A stretch of 8,202 bases of DNA from an uncultured Collinsella sp. (GTDB lineage: Bacteria > Actinomycetota > Coriobacteriia > Coriobacteriales > Coriobacteriaceae). Positions 6,132 to 8,202 of this stretch are shown here, one piece after another. The notes under the pieces were generated by a model. That model had not been told where the DNA came from. It did not search any database and worked only from the letters and a program-made list of their open reading frames with translations. The stretch is taken from NCBI GenBank assembly GCA_902496645.1, contig CABVBR010000091.1, positions 1-8,202 of the forward strand, written 5' to 3'. Position numbers and translations under genes: made by a program. Every line of letters begins with the position of its first letter. The stretch's first letter is position 1.

Positions 6132-6965
6132 ATGGCAGGCCTGTTCAACATCCTTAAGGTCACCGTCAGCGAGGACAAGATTTGCGCGCACGTGCTGGTG
6201 AACCCCGGCATGCCGCTCATGACCTCGGAGGATATCGAGGCCACGGCGCGCGTGTACTACCTGGTGCCCGCGATTGCCAAGCACCTGTGCCTGGGCGACT
6301 CCGGCCGCGAATTCCAGGATTGCATGGGCCAGACCGAGCTTTGCCATCTGCTGGAGCACGTGACGGTCGAGCTCATGAACGAGACCGGTCTTGCCGGCAG
6401 CATCTCGTGCGGTCGCACGCGCGTGAGCGAGCATGACGAGCGTGTCTTTGAGATTGAGCTTTCGTGCCCCGATGATGCGCTGGCCATCGGCGCGCTGTCT
6501 TCGGCCACCTTTATGATGGACTGGGCGTACCTGCACGCCGACCAGCCGGCCCCCGATGTGGAGGGCACAGTCGCGGGCCTGCGCAACCTGGTGCTGGGCA
6601 TGCGCGCCGAGGCCGCGGGCAAGGACCCGCACGAGGCCGTTGCCGCTGCGAACGGCGAGGACGTGGCGGAGGATGCGGCCGAGGGCGACGCTCCTGTCGA
6701 CGCCGACACCGAGCCTGCTGTCGATGCCGCCGCCGAGCCCGTTTCCGCCGAGCCCCAGGGCGTCCCCAGCTTTGACGACGAGCCGCAGATGGCAATCGAT
6801 ACCGAGGGCGCGGTCGCCGAGAACCACGAGGCCCCCGCGGCCGTCTTTGGCGGCGCGGCAACGGCTCCGTCCGGCTCGGCACACGAGGGCGGCCTGCCGC
6901 TCGTCGATGGCGCCGGCGAGGACCCGGCCGCCACGATGGCCATGCCCACCATGCCCCAGGAGTAG
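6132..6965 (+). CDS. Free-standing cyanophycin synthetase N-terminal-like domain protein
   Basis: 277 residues. GGGGAGA at 6122-6128 supports the ATG, and the gene starts 24 bases after the CNNM/CBS stop, so the two are probably co-transcribed. Residues ~35-135 resemble the N-terminal domain of cyanophycin synthetase (CphA). The pattern is LVPAIAKHLC (44-53), then HLLEHVTVELMNETG (72-86), then GRTR (94-97) and VFEIEL (105-110); CphA proteins carry a similar L-P-x-L-x-x-H-x-C ... G-H-V-x-E-H-V-A-L-E-L-Q ... G-R-T-R order. The ATP-grasp and Mur-ligase-like domains that do the chemistry in CphA are absent. Residues ~165-277 are acidic low-complexity sequence rich in Ala, Glu, Asp and Pro, probably disordered. 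No signal peptide or membrane segment is seen. The similarity is by motif recall, not alignment, and function is unknown; a binding or scaffold role is a guess. Confidence 0.75.
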   Translation: MAGLFNILKVTVSEDKICAHVLVNPGMPLMTSEDIEATARVYYLVPAIAKHLCLGDSGREFQDCMGQTELCHLLEHVTVELMNETGLAGSISCGRTRVSEHDERVFEIELSCPDDALAIGALSSATFMMDWAYLHADQPAPDVEGTVAGLRNLVLGMRAEAAGKDPHEAVAAANGEDVAEDAAEGDAPVDADTEPAVDAAAEPVSAEPQGVPSFDDEPQMAIDTEGAVAENHEAPAAVFGGAATAPSGSAHEGGLPLVDGAGEDPAATMAMPTMPQE

Positions 6966-7044
6966 GTCCACGCATTTATCACCATCATGTACCTGCGCTG
7001 TTACCGTACGCAGATGAGCGGGACGGCAAGTGTTGCGCTGCGGG

Positions 7045-7050
7045 TATAAT
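7045..7050 (+). promoter_or_regulatory. Perfect -10 box upstream of the YtxH gene
   Basis: TATAAT at 7045-7050 is an exact consensus. No good -35 lies 16-18 bases upstream (GACGGC at 7022-7027), and there is no TG extension, so the promoter may rely on an activator or an alternative upstream contact. The leader would be about 45 bases and contains a small stem, GGGCA (7069-7073) with TGCCC (7080-7084), just before the ribosome site. Confidence 0.5.
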
Positions 7051-7101
7051 GGACAGCATTCAAACGGTGGGCATCGAGGTGCCCGCAGGAGAGGAATGAT
7101 C

Positions 7102-7491
7102 ATGGGAAAGACTTTCAGCTTTGTCTCCGGTGCGCTCTTTGGTGCTGCTGCCGGCGCTATCATCGGCGTTGCCCTGGCCCCGCGCTCGGGTGCCGAGACC
7201 CGTGCCATGGCTGCCGATATCGCCAACGACGCCTGGGACAACATGCGTGACACCTACGAGCACAGCGCCGAGGAGGCCCGTGCCGCGGTCAACGACTTTG
7301 GCCCGATGGTCGACGCCAAGACCGATGACCTGCGCGCCAAGGTCGACCTGGCCCGCGAGCGCATGGACCAGCTTCGCGAGCAGCTCAACGATGCCATCTC
7401 GGGCGGCAACGTGACGCCCGCTGCCGACGTCGTGGTCGAGAACGTCACCGAGGCCGGCACCGAGGCCACGGAGTCCTCGACCGAGGCATAA
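7102..7491 (+). CDS. YtxH domain-containing protein
   Basis: 129 residues from ATG 7102. AGGAGAGG at 7087-7094 is seven bases upstream; an in-frame ATG at 7096 (Met-Ile-Met) is only one base after it and is less likely. The N-terminus has a glycine/alanine-rich hydrophobic segment (residues ~6-26, FVSGALFGAAAGAIIGVALA) followed by APRSGAETR (26-34), the signature of YtxH/gas-vesicle-protein-like small membrane proteins. The rest is charged helix (about 35-105), likely coiled coil, and an acidic Glu/Thr-rich tail. Members are often stress-induced in Firmicutes and have no known biochemical activity. Its stop TAA shares its last A with the ATG of the following PRC-barrel gene, so the two are probably made together. 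A localisation at the membrane is inferred from the N-terminal segment. Confidence 0.88.
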   Translation: MGKTFSFVSGALFGAAAGAIIGVALAPRSGAETRAMAADIANDAWDNMRDTYEHSAEEARAAVNDFGPMVDAKTDDLRAKVDLARERMDQLREQLNDAISGGNVTPAADVVVENVTEAGTEATESSTEA

Positions 7492-8202
7492 TGCGCGCAG
7501 GGGATTTTGTCGGCGTCAAGGTTTATCGTAAGCCTGCCGAAGACAAGCGCACCAAAAAGGACGGCACGCCGCGCAGCCCTAAAAAGCTCGGCAAGATTCA
7601 CTTTCCCGTCTTTACCCCGGGCGGCACGCGCGTGGTGGGCTTTATGGTCCGCCAGTCCGATATCGCGGGTATGATCGAGCGTCCCGACCGCTTTGTGGCG
7701 CTCGATGCCATCGGCGTCTATGAGGGTGCTGTCGCGGTCGACGACGTCAAGGGCACCTATGATGCCGCCGCAGCCAAGCGCCTCGATATCAACCTGGACG
7801 ATTGCATCATCTGGGTCGGCATGGACGTGCGCACGGAATCGGGCGATGTCGTGGGCTACTGCTCGGACGTTGAGTTCAAGCCGCGCTCGGGTATTGTGCA
7901 GATGTTCTACGTGACCGCCGGTGCCGCTTCGAGCGTGCTGGTGGGCGACACGCAGGTGCCGCCGACGATGCTGCGCGGCTACGAGAACGGTGCGATGATT
8001 GTCTCGGACGAGGTCAAGGCGCTCGGGTATTCGGGCGGCGCGGCCGCCAAGGCTGCCGAGGCCAGTGTCGTGGTAGGCGATAAGGTCAAGAAGGGCGCCA
8101 AGGTGCTCGATGACAAGGGATCGGTCGCCGTGGACAAGGGCAGTCGCGCACTGGGCAAGCAGCTCGGCAAGACGCGCGGTATGTTCAAGGCCTTTAAGGA
8201 CG
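7491..8202 (+). CDS. PRC-barrel domain protein (partial, runs past window end)
   Basis: The frame is open from ATG 7491-7493 to the last base, 237 complete codons with no stop. The ATG overlaps the YtxH stop (TAATG), and GAGG at 7483-7486 is the ribosome site, so translation is probably coupled. Two PRC-barrel-like halves are visible. The first, residues ~33-100, contains KLGKIHFPVF and GGTRVVGFMV. The second, ~107-175, contains VGMDVRTESGDVVGYCSDVEF. The C-terminal part (~185-237) is Ala/Lys/Gly-rich and may be helical and basic. PRC barrels occur in RimM, photosynthetic reaction-centre H subunits and many uncharacterised bacterial proteins, where they bind partner proteins or RNA. The particular role is unknown. 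There is no signal peptide, so it is probably cytoplasmic and could act with the YtxH protein at the membrane. Confidence 0.82.
   Translation, partial: MRAGDFVGVKVYRKPAEDKRTKKDGTPRSPKKLGKIHFPVFTPGGTRVVGFMVRQSDIAGMIERPDRFVALDAIGVYEGAVAVDDVKGTYDAAAAKRLDINLDDCIIWVGMDVRTESGDVVGYCSDVEFKPRSGIVQMFYVTAGAASSVLVGDTQVPPTMLRGYENGAMIVSDEVKALGYSGGAAAKAAEASVVVGDKVKKGAKVLDDKGSVAVDKGSRALGKQLGKTRGMFKAFKD

Noticed and set aside
6993..7013. CTGCG/CGCAG inverted repeat as a terminator after the CphA-N-like gene
   Set aside because: The stem is only five pairs with an 11-base loop and no T-tract follows.
5913..7253. A 446-codon minus-strand open frame over the end of the CNNM/CBS gene, the CphA-N-like gene and the YtxH start
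   Set aside because: It crosses three plus-strand genes that have ribosome sites and recognisable family motifs. Its translation is low-complexity and resembles no known family.

Overview
The window is high-GC, gene-dense bacterial DNA that looks like Actinomycetota, most likely a Coriobacteriia genome such as Collinsella. That assignment is an inference. It rests on GC-rich third codon positions, a large FtsX-like permease with a coiled-coil loop, the YtxH plus PRC-barrel pair, and GGGGACAG-type intergenic repeats that I associate with Collinsella. No rRNA, tRNA, CRISPR array, transposase or phage gene is visible.

Layout: (1) Positions 1-1148 hold the 3' part of an ABC-transporter permease of the FtsX/MacB type. 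(2) Positions 1139-1362 hold a compact mosaic of short repeats: three GGGGACAG cores on the + strand followed by four on the - strand, punctuated by GACTAGTC-centred palindromes. It supplies the stop codon of the permease. (3) Positions 1453-2658 encode a DUF362-type iron-sulfur protein with two complete 4Fe-4S motifs. It converges on a membrane-anchored alpha/beta hydrolase (2790-3755, - strand), and the two share a strong bidirectional terminator at 2706-2744. (4) Positions 3756-3941 are a divergent promoter region with a good minus-strand promoter overlapping a 14-bp palindrome. (5) Positions 3942-6965 carry three + strand genes: a hemolysin III/PAQR membrane protein, a CNNM/CBS/CorC-type membrane protein, and a small protein resembling the N-terminal domain of cyanophycin synthetase followed by an acidic low-complexity tail. 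The last two are 24 bases apart and are probably co-transcribed. (6) A perfect TATAAT box precedes a YtxH-domain protein (7102-7491). Its stop codon overlaps the start of a PRC-barrel protein (7491 to beyond the window end).

How the genes fit together: most encode membrane or envelope proteins (permease, anchored hydrolase, PAQR protein, CNNM/CBS protein, YtxH protein), so the segment reads as housekeeping envelope and ion-homeostasis functions, not as an acquired island. The least ordinary items are the free-standing cyanophycin-synthetase-N-like protein, the repeat mosaic, and the translationally coupled YtxH/PRC-barrel pair. I do not see a clear new defence or mobile system.
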